Assembly: GCA_035485275.1 (NCBI GenBank)
Contig: DATHOE010000012.1
Location: 198,815 to 262,814 of the forward strand
Source of the DNA: DAIDJD01 sp035485275
Lineage (GTDB): Bacteria; Oederibacteriota; JAJYGY01; DAIDJD01
DNA length: 64,000 nt
Direction of reading: 5' to 3'
The notes under the pieces are model-generated. The model had not been told where the DNA came from. It saw nothing but the letters and a program-made list of their open reading frames with translations, and ran no database searches. The position numbers were made by a program, and so were the translations under genes. Positions 39,857 through 48,810 of the stretch are shown here, in pieces; the stretch's first letter is position 1, and every line of letters begins with the position of its first letter.

Positions 39857-40848
39857 GCCCGAAGCCGGCCGGAAAAAAGAGGGTCGTGTGGACCGTGGCC
39901 CGGATGCTCAAGGTGTTGGCCGCGGGTGTGCGTGGCCGGGGCAAGCATGCGCCCAGCATCCAGGAAGTCGAGGCCAGGTATGGCATCGGCATCCGCGAGT
40001 TGCTTCGCCTCTCTTACCGCCTTTCGGCGGCTGAGGACTTTTCTCCGGCGGGACAACTACCTTTGCAGCTCTTCTTTGACCAGGGCGCCGGGGATACCCG
40101 CCTGTTGGGTTCGCAGGGGGCCGACGCCCTGGTGCAAATATCCCGCCTCAGCAAGGCGGATGCTATCCTCGCGGCTGATGCCCTGGAAAACCTCGCCGTG
40201 GAACCCGAGGCCGGTGAAGCCTGCCGCCATCTGGCGCTAAGATTGCGCAAGGCGGTGGGGAGCCTTGCCGCAGATTCCCGCTTCCTCTATCGCCCCTCGG
40301 ATCCGCGGGCCACATTGACGAAAGTCGCCTTGGTCAGGGAGGGGCTGAATGAGCGCCACACGCTGGCTTTTGAATATCGTGGGCCCGCCTCCAAGTCGGC
40401 GGGTCGTGTGGCAGATCCCCTTTCCCTGAGGCGAGACAACGGGTCATGGCGCGTTCTGGGATGGGACCATCACAGGGAGGCGCTACGGACATTTGCCGTG
40501 GACCACATGGCCAAAATCGTGGTTACGGAACACGTCTTTGAATGGCCCAAGGGGATCGCCCCCAAGGCGGTGAAGTCCCGCGACCTGAGCATCTATCAGC
40601 CCACAGGTAAGGAAACTGAGGTCATACTAAGGGTCACACGGCGGGTGGCTGGGGAATGGAAGAGCGCATTCAAGAAGGTCGGCAAGCCCGGCAAGGACTC
40701 CTGGTGCGACGTGAGCATCATGGCGGCCTCCACCGAATGGTTGGTGCGGACGTTTCTGCCGATGGTGGACGAGGTGCAGGTTATTGGGCCGGAGAGCGTC
40801 AGGCAGCATTGGCGAGCGGAAATCGGTTTTTTGTCCGGCAGGGCCTGA
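39853..40848 (+). CDS. WYL-domain regulator (second of pair)
   Basis: 331-aa protein of the same build as its neighbour: an N-terminal DNA-binding helix region (VEARYGIGIRELLRLSYRL), WYL domain (HTLAFEYRGP...RVADPLSLRRDNGSWRVLGWDHHREALRTFAVDHMAKI) and WCX C-terminus (ETEVILRVTRRVAGEW). Together they look like a PafB/PafC-type heterodimer. The last ~10 codons are duplicated downstream at 41,175. Confidence 0.8.
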   Translation: MSPKPAGKKRVVWTVARMLKVLAAGVRGRGKHAPSIQEVEARYGIGIRELLRLSYRLSAAEDFSPAGQLPLQLFFDQGAGDTRLLGSQGADALVQISRLSKADAILAADALENLAVEPEAGEACRHLALRLRKAVGSLAADSRFLYRPSDPRATLTKVALVREGLNERHTLAFEYRGPASKSAGRVADPLSLRRDNGSWRVLGWDHHREALRTFAVDHMAKIVVTEHVFEWPKGIAPKAVKSRDLSIYQPTGKETEVILRVTRRVAGEWKSAFKKVGKPGKDSWCDVSIMAASTEWLVRTFLPMVDEVQVIGPESVRQHWRAEIGFLSGRA

Positions 40849-40922
40849 AGCTAAAAACCCTTTATTTACAAACTTAATTCTGATGTCCCTGGGGCTCCGT
40901 ATAGTGGCGCAATCATCCATCG
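40816..40922 (+). repeat. Tandem repeat A: WYL 3' end plus intergenic region
   Basis: About 105 bp, including the codons EIGFLSGRA-stop of the second WYL gene and the following region, similar to 41,175-41,281, where the remnant reads EIGFLAGSRT. Each copy precedes a small membrane protein gene by ~20-55 bp, so the unit of duplication is WYL 3' end + leader + small membrane gene. Confidence 0.6.
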
Positions 40923-40974
40923 GACCTCTGGAAGCAGTGCCTGATTCCCAGGGGATTTTTATTTGAGGTATGGC

Positions 40975-41172
40975 ATGAGGACAATATTCAAGCTCGGGCT
41001 CTACGCGGCGTCAGTAGCCGTGGTCATGGGACTTATCCTCGCCGCCGGAGCCGCCGGGTTCACGGCCGGGCTGTGTGTTGGCGGAGCGGCTGGCTGGTGG
41101 ATCGGTCGCCGTCGGCTGGCGGGCAAGCAGCCGCAATTCGTGGATATGCCCGCGGCTGAGGCGCGGGCATAG
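40975..41172 (+). CDS. Small membrane protein (65 aa)
   Basis: MRTIFKLGLYAASVAVVMGLILAAGAAGFTAG... has one long or two short membrane helices and a basic tail (GRRRLAGK). ATG at 40,975 follows TGAGG; an upstream TTG at 40,963 is less likely. First of two small membrane genes after the WYL pair. Confidence 0.55.
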   Translation: MRTIFKLGLYAASVAVVMGLILAAGAAGFTAGLCVGGAAGWWIGRRRLAGKQPQFVDMPAAEARA

Positions 41173-41174
41173 GG

Positions 41175-41281
41175 GTCGAAATAGGCTTTCTGGCCGGCAG
41201 CAGGACCTAAAGCCAAAAAAACCTTTATTTCCAATACGAATCTCAATGTCCTTGGCGTCAGCTAGAGTTAGCCATCGACGG
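41175..41281 (+). repeat. Tandem repeat B: WYL 3' remnant plus leader
   Basis: Similar to 40,816-40,922. Carries a decayed WYL C-terminus and leads into the 35-aa membrane protein gene. Confidence 0.6.
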
Positions 41282-41301
41282 CATTTTTCTCTGAGGGTCC
41301 C

Positions 41302-41409
41302 ATGCACGGATTTCATGGCGGAAATGGCGGCGGGTTCCTGGGTTTGCTGCTGGTGATAGGGTTTGTGGCACTGATCGTGTCCTTGTGCCGGTCCTCCGAG
41401 TCGAAATAG
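41302..41409 (+). CDS. Very small membrane protein (35 aa)
   Basis: MHGFHGGNGGGFLGLLLVIG... forms one membrane helix (GFLGLLLVIGFVALIVSL) with a GAGGG site upstream. Lies in the same position relative to repeat B as the 65-aa protein relative to repeat A. Confidence 0.45.
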   Translation: MHGFHGGNGGGFLGLLLVIGFVALIVSLCRSSESK

Positions 41410-41562
41410 ACCCATCGGTCGTCGCTTCAAGGACTAGAAACATCAAGAGTTGGGCTGACGCCCACGCCAACCTGTCCATTCGGGCAAGGTGGCTTCGCCA
41501 GGGCTGGCACTAACAGGCCCTGGCGGATGTGGCCTCACACGAGGCAAGGCACGGATGCGTCA

Positions 41563-41592
41563 GCCCTCCTTCACCCACAAGGAGGGCTTTTT
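41563..41592 (+). promoter_or_regulatory. Terminator-like hairpin covering a ribosome-binding site
   Basis: GCCCTCCTT (41,563-41,571) pairs with AAGGAGGGC (41,579-41,587), followed by T5; the ATG of the next gene is at 41,594. The only strong Shine-Dalgarno, AAGGAGG, lies within the 3' arm, so the structure would terminate transcription or hide the start of translation. Confidence 0.6.
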
Positions 41593-41593
41593 C

Positions 41594-42379
41594 ATGTCTA
41601 CAGAAAAGTGGTTAGACGAATTTGCCGTAGCAGTCCAGGGGCCAGACCTAGACCTCGACTCAAATCGGCTCTTCAAAAATGCTGTTCCGACCCTTGGTAG
41701 GTTGCTGTTTGAGCTGACCAAACTAGGGGTGCTGGAGAAGGAGATACCCGATGTCTATGACGGTATCCCCTTTGGGGTTTTTGGAGGGTTTAGTTTACAG
41801 CGACTTGATTTGGGATCGCTGCTAAGGGCGTGGAAGTTGGGTGGGTTTAGGGATGGCTGTCCGAAATGCAAAAGCGAGAAGAGTGTCCTAGTTTTCTTTG
41901 TTGGGGGATCTCCTCTCAGCGGCGCATGTGGATGGACGGGAGTTTGCCAACAATGCGGGGGCTTGCATTCGTTCCCAAATACAATCTCGCATATCGTTCA
42001 GAGGTGTGCGTATTGCAAGGAAAAGCATACATCAACGGCTTGGCCCGAAGGTCTAACATTTGGGGGCTGGTGTGGGAAACTAAGCGACTACAGAAAGTTG
42101 GTCGGAAATTTTATGTCGAGCAAGAACCATCCGACCAATCAACGTTTTGTCAGATCAGTCCCTGAAAAGCCCCAGGGTAGTCGTTATGGATTCGAACAAG
42201 CGGACATGACTACCTCGCGGACCCTGAAGGCTTTTGGTCTTCGGCGGGAAGGCAATACGATCGTATCCGATGACGCAGAGGCAGTCGTATTGGGAGAATT
42301 TAATGACGAAGAAATGAAGGCAATTGAGAAGCGAGAGGAGCTGGCACGAAAGAGGAGAGATAAGAGGAATAGGCGTTAG
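41594..42379 (+). CDS. Hypothetical Cys-rich protein
   Basis: 261-aa protein starting MSTEKWLDEFAVAVQG. Three CxxC pairs (CPKC near residue 95, CQQC, CAYC) suggest zinc binding in the middle; a charged basic tail (EKREELARKRRDKRNRR) ends it. No family recognised. Expression appears controlled by the hairpin over its ribosome-binding site. Base composition is close to the host rather than to the AT-rich block that follows. Confidence 0.6.
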   Translation: MSTEKWLDEFAVAVQGPDLDLDSNRLFKNAVPTLGRLLFELTKLGVLEKEIPDVYDGIPFGVFGGFSLQRLDLGSLLRAWKLGGFRDGCPKCKSEKSVLVFFVGGSPLSGACGWTGVCQQCGGLHSFPNTISHIVQRCAYCKEKHTSTAWPEGLTFGGWCGKLSDYRKLVGNFMSSKNHPTNQRFVRSVPEKPQGSRYGFEQADMTTSRTLKAFGLRREGNTIVSDDAEAVVLGEFNDEEMKAIEKREELARKRRDKRNRR

Positions 42380-42773
42380 GGCAGCTTCACTTCAGAGCTC
42401 CTTGATGGTCCCCCAGAGAAAAAGATCAGTTAGAGGTTTTGGCTATGACCGATTTTCGGGGAAAGAAATGGGGCAGGGGAGGGGTGAAATGGCAATGGGT
42501 GCTGAACGCACCAGGATGTGGACTTGGCCGAAGGTTGAACTTGTCCATAGGGGCAAGTAAACTCTATTACTGCCGCCTGAGGTGGTCGGACGCAAGATGG
42601 CACGGCATAGGTCCCAGTGGAAGCTAAGCCTTGCACCCTCGCCGGTGCACAGCACATGACGGCTCGAAAGGCGTCGAAAGTGGCGTCGGGAAAGCTGGGG
42701 CAGGGGACTCTTGATCGCCAGTGGTGGCCAGGGTCAATTACGACTTCGGCGGCTTTTGGGTACCGTAGGGGTC

Positions 42774-42834
42774 ACCTACCTCGATTTTACGACAAGCGAG
42801 GTAGGTAATCTTGATTTGACGTTTACGAGGTAGA
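42774..42834 (+). promoter_or_regulatory. Palindromic repeats ahead of the restriction-modification block
   Basis: ACCTACCTCG (42,774-42,783) and CGAGGTAGGT (42,797-42,806) form a 10-bp inverted repeat; a third half-site CGAGGTAG recurs at 42,826-42,833, 29 bp from the second. Likely operator for a controller such as the block's Xre protein. The region 42,380-42,877 holds no convincing gene. Confidence 0.5.
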
Positions 42835-42877
42835 CCAAAATAGCAGAGCTCCTAGTAACTTAACTCGTGGAAAATAC

Positions 42878-43804
42878 ATGGCAGCTGCCTTTACAATTCG
42901 AATTTTCGTTCCCGACGGTGATCCCGAGGGAGTCCGGATAATCGACAAAATGAATTGGACGGGCATCGGTATAGCGTTTCCACGCGCTGCTTGGACCACA
43001 TTACGATCGCGGCCAGAGATGAAAGGCATCGGTGTATATATTCTTACGGGCTATGACACACAGGACGAGGATTTGCCAAAAATTTACATTGGCCAGGCTG
43101 ATGGCATCAACGAACGAATTGATTCACATGCGGATAAAAAGGATTTCTGGGATTCCGGCATAGTGTTTGTGTCGGCTAATAGAGGTCTCAATCGGGCCCA
43201 TGTGACCTGGCTTGAATATGCATTAATAAAGCGGGCGATTGAGGCCAAGCGCTGTCACTTAGATAATGGGAACACACCACAGGAACCTGTTTTGACGGAA
43301 GCTGAAAAAGCAGACACCCAGGCATTTCTTAAGGAAATTCTCCAGATACTTCCGCTCGCAGGATTGCGGGCGTTTGAAATTATTAAACCGGTAGTGACTC
43401 TAAGTAATGGGAACGAAATTCTCCATTCAAATCCGGGCATTACAAATTTTGACACTATTATTGTTCCAGCCCAAAAGGAAGGTTTCGAAAGAGTATTTTT
43501 AGGCGAAGACTGTTGGCACGCAATTCGAATTTCAGGTGGAATGCTCGACAAGATTAGGTTTATCGCTGCATATCAGTCCCAGCCTGTGTCGGCTGTTACC
43601 CATTTTGCAAAAGTAGATAGGATCGAGCCTTATGGAGAAGGCGGGAAGTACAAGGTCATATTTTCCGAAAAGGCCGAAGCAATCGGTCCAATCCCATACG
43701 CTGACGCACCAATGGGGGCAATGCAGGGGCCAAGGTACTCAACATTCGAAAAATTGAAATCAGCAAAGAAGCTTACAGACCTGCTGGGTCAAAAGGGCAA
43801 GTAA
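42878..43804 (+). CDS. GIY-YIG nuclease-family protein
   Basis: 308-aa protein. GIY-YIG motif as GVYIL (52-56) and YIGQ (70-73), followed by Arg80 and an ALIKRA helix with the Glu of TWLEYAL. The C-terminal part resembles the DUF4357-type region attached to such nucleases. Opens the AT-rich restriction-modification-like block. Metal-dependent DNA cleavage is expected; target unknown. Confidence 0.75.
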   Translation: MAAAFTIRIFVPDGDPEGVRIIDKMNWTGIGIAFPRAAWTTLRSRPEMKGIGVYILTGYDTQDEDLPKIYIGQADGINERIDSHADKKDFWDSGIVFVSANRGLNRAHVTWLEYALIKRAIEAKRCHLDNGNTPQEPVLTEAEKADTQAFLKEILQILPLAGLRAFEIIKPVVTLSNGNEILHSNPGITNFDTIIVPAQKEGFERVFLGEDCWHAIRISGGMLDKIRFIAAYQSQPVSAVTHFAKVDRIEPYGEGGKYKVIFSEKAEAIGPIPYADAPMGAMQGPRYSTFEKLKSAKKLTDLLGQKGK

Positions 43805-43866
43805 AATGAAAAACGAGAGAAATATTCTGGGATCACTGATTTGATCATTAGAGTAAAGGAGCTAGA

Positions 43867-44955
43867 GTGAGCCAAATTTCCATTTATTACCATGATCCTG
43901 TCGAAGTAGATCCTTTGACGAGTTGGACGGGACTTTGTACACCACTTCGCAGAGCCACAAGGATTGACATTGCGACGGTAAAAATACGTGCAATTACCGA
44001 ACTATTCAGTTACGCTCGTCCAGATGTCGTTATTTCGGTAGATGGTCGGCCCGTGGTATCAATTGAACAAACGGCCATGAATCCAAGTGGGCATAATATA
44101 CCCCAACGTTTTTCTTTTCAGGTTCGTGCAGCGGAAATGAACGTACCTTCTATACTTTATTATCCAGAAAAATCTCGTCGCACATTTTCAGATCCCAATG
44201 TTCGCTATTTAAATACTAGAGTACCCCTCGCGCAAAAACGATTATCTCAGATTTATAATGTTCCGGCTTTATCTTCATTTTGGCCAATCGATAGTCGGAA
44301 GTTGCCGGACACAAAGCCATCCTCTCAAAAAAGGATGGCCGATTTAGTTTCCGCGTTTGTTAATTATTCTGACCCAACAGTCGATATATTTTCTCTTTCC
44401 GAAGTAAAATTAGCTTTGGCTGAAATGGATAGAACGGTTTCTATGTATTCAGAACGTCTTAGAAAAAATGTTTCTGTCCGAAAGTACTTCAAAGCTGGGA
44501 TTTCTACATCAGAGACGTCCAAAGGGGACAGAATAGATCCTCCCAACGGGGCGCAATTGGAAAAGACATCTGATTTTATTGCAAAATTAGGAATTGATTT
44601 TAAGGGGGCCGAAGCGAAGGCAATAGAGAAAAAATTTCGTGGTAGACCATATACGTTAGTTTTTACCGGAACTGCAAATAAAGCAAAAAGCGACTCAGAG
44701 CATCCATGGCCGGGATATTTATCACTTTTTGATATATTGTATTGCCGCAGTGGTTGTGCCCAGAGTGAGCGGAACATAAATTTAGTCTATCGATTGCCCG
44801 TATCGAGTTCCAATTTTCTTGAAAGAATAAATAAAAAACCAACACCACCCACTGCTACTCATATAGTTGATACGTTTGCTGATTTGTTGATATTGAATGG
44901 CGGTATTGTCGCCGGAAAGCCAATGCGAGGATCGATAGATGCCTGTAGAATTTGA
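43867..44955 (+). CDS. Putative restriction endonuclease, PD-(D/E)XK-like
   Basis: 362-aa protein starting at GTG. The segment RPDVVISVDGRPVVSIEQTAMNPSGHNIPQRF holds PD (52-53) followed by ExT (67-69) and a QR further on, a pattern of restriction-endonuclease-like folds. Overlaps the next gene by 17 nt, so the two are co-translated. Probably one cleavage subunit of the R-M system encoded with the convergent methyltransferases. Confidence 0.55.
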   Translation: MSQISIYYHDPVEVDPLTSWTGLCTPLRRATRIDIATVKIRAITELFSYARPDVVISVDGRPVVSIEQTAMNPSGHNIPQRFSFQVRAAEMNVPSILYYPEKSRRTFSDPNVRYLNTRVPLAQKRLSQIYNVPALSSFWPIDSRKLPDTKPSSQKRMADLVSAFVNYSDPTVDIFSLSEVKLALAEMDRTVSMYSERLRKNVSVRKYFKAGISTSETSKGDRIDPPNGAQLEKTSDFIAKLGIDFKGAEAKAIEKKFRGRPYTLVFTGTANKAKSDSEHPWPGYLSLFDILYCRSGCAQSERNINLVYRLPVSSSNFLERINKKPTPPTATHIVDTFADLLILNGGIVAGKPMRGSIDACRI

Positions 44956-45469
44956 AGTCTACAGTGTTTTTATAACATTGCTTGAAGCTAGGGGCTGGAC
45001 CGTGATATGTGCATCTCCTCCGGCGGGGACTGATAATCGTTATAGAAAATGTATTTTACCTAGACATATTATTGGGAAAGAAAATTTAAAAAAAGGCTTA
45101 CGAGATGAAGTTGATATTACTGCTCTTTCGAACCAGGGCGATACCGTTCTTTTGATTGAGGCCAAAGCGACACTAAGCGATTCGTTGAGAATTTTGAATT
45201 CTCTCGGTGAATCTGATCTTAATAAATTATCCAGATTAATTTTAGAATTTCCACCAAAGGAATTTATAAAACTTATTTATCAAGGATATGGTATTAAAAT
45301 TGTCGGATCTCCACAAATCATTGGAATGCTCGCTGTTGGTTCTGTGGATTGTGAACTACCCAAGAGGTTTCCGGTAATTGAAGTTGGTAAATCAGGATTT
45401 CGTCTATTCTCGGGTGGTGTATTAAATAAATGTATTCTGCAGCTCGTCGAAAATTTAGATAAAAAATAG
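44939..45469 (+). CDS. Putative nuclease subunit, PD-(D/E)XK-like
   Basis: 176-aa protein with D59 in RDEVDITAL and E74-x-K76 in VLLIEAKATL, the D-ExK metal site of PD-(D/E)XK nucleases. Short for a complete restriction enzyme, so it probably works with the overlapping 362-aa protein. Converges with the methyltransferase operon, whose stop is 11 nt away. Confidence 0.55.
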   Translation: MPVEFEVYSVFITLLEARGWTVICASPPAGTDNRYRKCILPRHIIGKENLKKGLRDEVDITALSNQGDTVLLIEAKATLSDSLRILNSLGESDLNKLSRLILEFPPKEFIKLIYQGYGIKIVGSPQIIGMLAVGSVDCELPKRFPVIEVGKSGFRLFSGGVLNKCILQLVENLDKK

Positions 45470-45480
45470 CTAAAATACTT

Positions 45481-46731
45481 TTATTTTTTTTTGACATGCT
45501 TCGTTTTATGAAATACCAAGATGTAATTGTGGTCAATGAAATGACCCCGTCTTAAAACATGCATTCCGCCATTATTATTCAATAGCCAAATAAAATTTTC
45601 TTCCAGCATAAAGCCGCGTTTTTCAAATTCGGCGATGTAGTCAGTAAACGGATGTCTCAAATGCCCCTTATTACGTTGATCTCCAATGATTACCACACAC
45701 CGACCGTCGGCGGAAGTCGAGGTAGCCATTGTATCTGCCAGACGTTCTATTGAATTGAGGTAGCTCTCGGATTTGTCGGTGGAAATGTCGGCATTTCGGA
45801 GCTGAGTGTATTCAAAATCGAGACCCTTGAGCGTGATTGGTTTTTTGATCTTTTGAACGATATCCAATAAGTCCGTAGCAAGCCGATGGATCTGATGGTA
45901 GTGAATCACACCCAGATATGGCGGATGAACTATCACTAGGTCGGCAATACCGCGCATCGAATTACTGGAAAGCGCCGATTCTTGACGAACCACGATTTGT
46001 GATGGATCTGCTGCCTTTGGCCGGACAGCGTTAATTACACGCGAAGTCTGTGATATCCAGAGAGGAAACGGATCTATGAATGGCTTTTTTTTAGTGACAA
46101 GATGGTGAGTACAACGTGTATCTACGGATGCGACATCACGAATGACCTGCGCTGCTGCAACAAATTGGATCAGAGCTTTTTTCCCCTGCTCCTCGTCAGC
46201 AATTTTAAAGAGCAGAGTCAGAAGAATTTCCAGTGTGTCGGGACGAATCCACTTTCGCATATAATTGTAGTTTGGATTCTGAATAATTTCGGACCATTCG
46301 GAGTTCGACTTGTTGCTAGGATATTTCTTAACCTGAGCATGAATATGATTTACTCTATCCATAACGTGTTTAACTTCGGATGTAGCGAAAAGTCTGGTTT
46401 CGGCTGCTAGACAAGCCAGAGGATTCACGTCTAGACCGACCGCTTTTATTTTAGCATCAGCGGCAGCGTCCAGTGTGGGTCCTAATCCCATGAAAGGATC
46501 TAGAATTGTCCCATTCTTTGGGGCATATAAGGTTAGAATTTTTTCCACTAATTGGCGTGGAAGTGTTCCATACCATCGATAAACTTGATCTCCGCTTGAA
46601 CCATTGAATGACCAAACTGAGGATATAAAGGCATCCGATACTCGTGTTCCGTTACGTTTTACCTGCTGATTTTTTTTTGAAGCGTTTAAAGAGTCCATGT
46701 CTGGAAATAGCGATTTTTGCTGTTCAGACAT
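45481..46731 (-). CDS. DNA methyltransferase (second of operon)
   Basis: 416-aa amino-methyltransferase. AdoMet motif I DPFMGLGPT around residue 107, catalytic motif IV as HPPYLG (a variant of DPPY/NPPY), and QLVEKILTLYAPKNGTILDPF upstream. Beta-class order is plausible. Overlaps the larger methyltransferase by 8 nt. Protects host DNA or provides an alternative specificity subunit. Confidence 0.75.
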   Translation of the reverse strand: MSEQQKSLFPDMDSLNASKKNQQVKRNGTRVSDAFISSVWSFNGSSGDQVYRWYGTLPRQLVEKILTLYAPKNGTILDPFMGLGPTLDAAADAKIKAVGLDVNPLACLAAETRLFATSEVKHVMDRVNHIHAQVKKYPSNKSNSEWSEIIQNPNYNYMRKWIRPDTLEILLTLLFKIADEEQGKKALIQFVAAAQVIRDVASVDTRCTHHLVTKKKPFIDPFPLWISQTSRVINAVRPKAADPSQIVVRQESALSSNSMRGIADLVIVHPPYLGVIHYHQIHRLATDLLDIVQKIKKPITLKGLDFEYTQLRNADISTDKSESYLNSIERLADTMATSTSADGRCVVIIGDQRNKGHLRHPFTDYIAEFEKRGFMLEENFIWLLNNNGGMHVLRRGHFIDHNYILVFHKTKHVKKK

Positions 46732-48661
46732 GAGCGCCCCTTAGGGACCAAAGGCCTGCCTTATAGTTAAAATGTTGTTCGAGAAGATTTCTTCTATGTG
46801 AATCTAAAATTTTAATGGTGTCAAGTTCTTCGACAATACGTGCTACGGCATTGTCTTGTTGTCCTATAAGATATCGAACTCTTTTCATTAGAGCTGGTTG
46901 AATTTCTATGTATAATTCGCGCATTAGGTCATTTGGGGAAAAAGTCTTTTTTTGGCGCATCAATATAGTTCGTATGTGTTCCACAATTCTTTGTTCGGTT
47001 ATTGGCTCTTCTTCCTTGATTTTGGCGGTTACAGTTGAATTTTTTAGAAAGGAAAAAACAAAATCTCCTATAACTGAACCTGCCCGCCGGCTCTGCGCAG
47101 TTTGGCGATAGTTCTCGATACCGTCCTGGAAAATTACACCGTTCTTAGGAAGATCAAAGCCGGCTTTTGCTGCCGCGACCAGGAGTGCACCCCAAGCACG
47201 AGGCTCTCGATTATTGAAAGTTAACACCATGTACCCTCCCGGTCGTAGGACCCTAGCGCATTCCGAAAAACATCGCCTCAACAATTCCTGATAGTCATTG
47301 GCGTCTTTGGCGCCTGGAAACCGCTTCCTTGCGATTACAGCCTCTTCGCGATTATCAATAGCTTTCCCCATAGCGAGTTCTGGAAACCAAACGGCCCAAA
47401 AGTTACAAAGATCAGCGTAGTGGACGTAGCTCCCGTAAGGTGGATCAGTTAAAATTACGTCTATTACTCCGTCAGCCAGGGGGATTTTAGTCGAGGACTG
47501 GCAGGATACGTGATATGCGGGTTTATTCGTTATCATAACTTCTTTTGCCGACTTTATTTCAAGGGGAACTATGCCATCAAGTTTAGCTAAATAATCTTTT
47601 TTTCCACGCGTAACCGCCTTATAGCGTCGTTCGAATTCGATAATTACGTTGCTATCCAGAAAGACGGGAGGCAACCAGTAGCCAGGTTTCGCCCATTCCA
47701 GTGGACGATTTCCCCTCCAGCCTTCATTTCGTGTTACCATTTTATTGGTATAACGAAGAGTGGAGCTGAAAATAAATAAAAGCCAATCCCGATTTTTTGG
47801 AGCAGCCTTTAGTATCATCTGCTTGAGATTTGCCAAAGCAAAGAGAGTTCGCGGAGTAAAAAGTTGGCGAAATTGAACAATGCCTTTTTTGAAAAGGGCG
47901 CTTTCTCTTTGCATGTTGCAATCGGGAATTTTTTCATTGGGAATCCAGAGGCCATTCTTTTCTGCGGTGCTTAAAGTATTCTCAATTTTTAGTACCTGCT
48001 TTTGGTCCTCTTGTGTAGCTGCATGAATATGTTCGCCACATTGCTTGCACGAATACATAACGTTTACTACACGGGTTGGTGTATCGCAACGCTGGCTGAA
48101 ACGAACGTTAGTTTTACATTGGGGACAGGTCCAGGTTCCTGGGCCCACTTTTGCTGCTTCAATAATAGAAAAATTATGGGAACAATGCGCACATTCCGTG
48201 ACGCTAGAGTATTCAAACCATAATGCATCCGCTGAATTTTTGCATGTCCGGCAAGGTGTAGAGAAGATATAATTCCATTGCTGTTTGAAATTATCTACCA
48301 GTCTATTTACTTCAAGATCAAGGTCTTCAAGATCTACGTCAGAAAGTTCCATTTTTGTCACGTAAGTTGCAATCGGATTCAAATCAAAACCAATAACCCG
48401 ACGTTTTTGAAGTATTCCTTCTACAAGCGTCACTCCTCCACCGCAAAAGGGGTCAAGAATTACATCTCCAGGTTGCGAGTAGTGACTTACCATTGCCGCA
48501 AAGATCGAATAGGGTCTGCGAGCAAAATAGCGATGCATTCCATACACAGGTCGGTGCGGAAGAGCCTTACCTGAGTCCCCCATGGGATTTACGGGTCGTG
48601 GAGGGGCTTCCAGTACTGTCCGGACTTTGGACAAACGTATAGTTTTTTGAGTGGTAGGCAT
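46724..48661 (-). CDS. DNA methyltransferase with zinc-ribbon region (DUF1156/COG1743-like)
   Basis: 645-aa methyltransferase. AdoMet motif DPFCGGGVTLVEG follows RYFARRPYSIFAAMVSHY; catalytic DPPYGSYVHYADL; and several CxxC pairs between ~140 and 250 (CRTC, CAHC, CPQC, CKQC) form zinc ribbons. Typical of the large adenine-specific methylases of the DUF1156 type. First methyltransferase of the operon that also includes Xre and ImmA upstream on this strand. Confidence 0.8.
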   Translation of the reverse strand: MPTTQKTIRLSKVRTVLEAPPRPVNPMGDSGKALPHRPVYGMHRYFARRPYSIFAAMVSHYSQPGDVILDPFCGGGVTLVEGILQKRRVIGFDLNPIATYVTKMELSDVDLEDLDLEVNRLVDNFKQQWNYIFSTPCRTCKNSADALWFEYSSVTECAHCSHNFSIIEAAKVGPGTWTCPQCKTNVRFSQRCDTPTRVVNVMYSCKQCGEHIHAATQEDQKQVLKIENTLSTAEKNGLWIPNEKIPDCNMQRESALFKKGIVQFRQLFTPRTLFALANLKQMILKAAPKNRDWLLFIFSSTLRYTNKMVTRNEGWRGNRPLEWAKPGYWLPPVFLDSNVIIEFERRYKAVTRGKKDYLAKLDGIVPLEIKSAKEVMITNKPAYHVSCQSSTKIPLADGVIDVILTDPPYGSYVHYADLCNFWAVWFPELAMGKAIDNREEAVIARKRFPGAKDANDYQELLRRCFSECARVLRPGGYMVLTFNNREPRAWGALLVAAAKAGFDLPKNGVIFQDGIENYRQTAQSRRAGSVIGDFVFSFLKNSTVTAKIKEEEPITEQRIVEHIRTILMRQKKTFSPNDLMRELYIEIQPALMKRVRYLIGQQDNAVARIVEELDTIKILDSHRRNLLEQHFNYKAGLWSLRGAHV

Positions 48662-48810
48662 AATTTTTCGATTCCTAAGTTCAAGAAGTTAACGGATTCT
48701 TTAGTTGTGCAGTTTCTGATCCATTTAAGTGCAGGCTGATCCATTAAGAGATCTTTCGGAGTTGGAGCGCGTGCTATATTGATATCCGAAAGATTTGGTT
48801 CTGTTAGGCC

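Noticed and set aside
42380..42770. Small open frames in the gap before the R-M block
   Set aside because: No ribosome-binding sites or recognisable features; both strands give short, unlike-protein translations.
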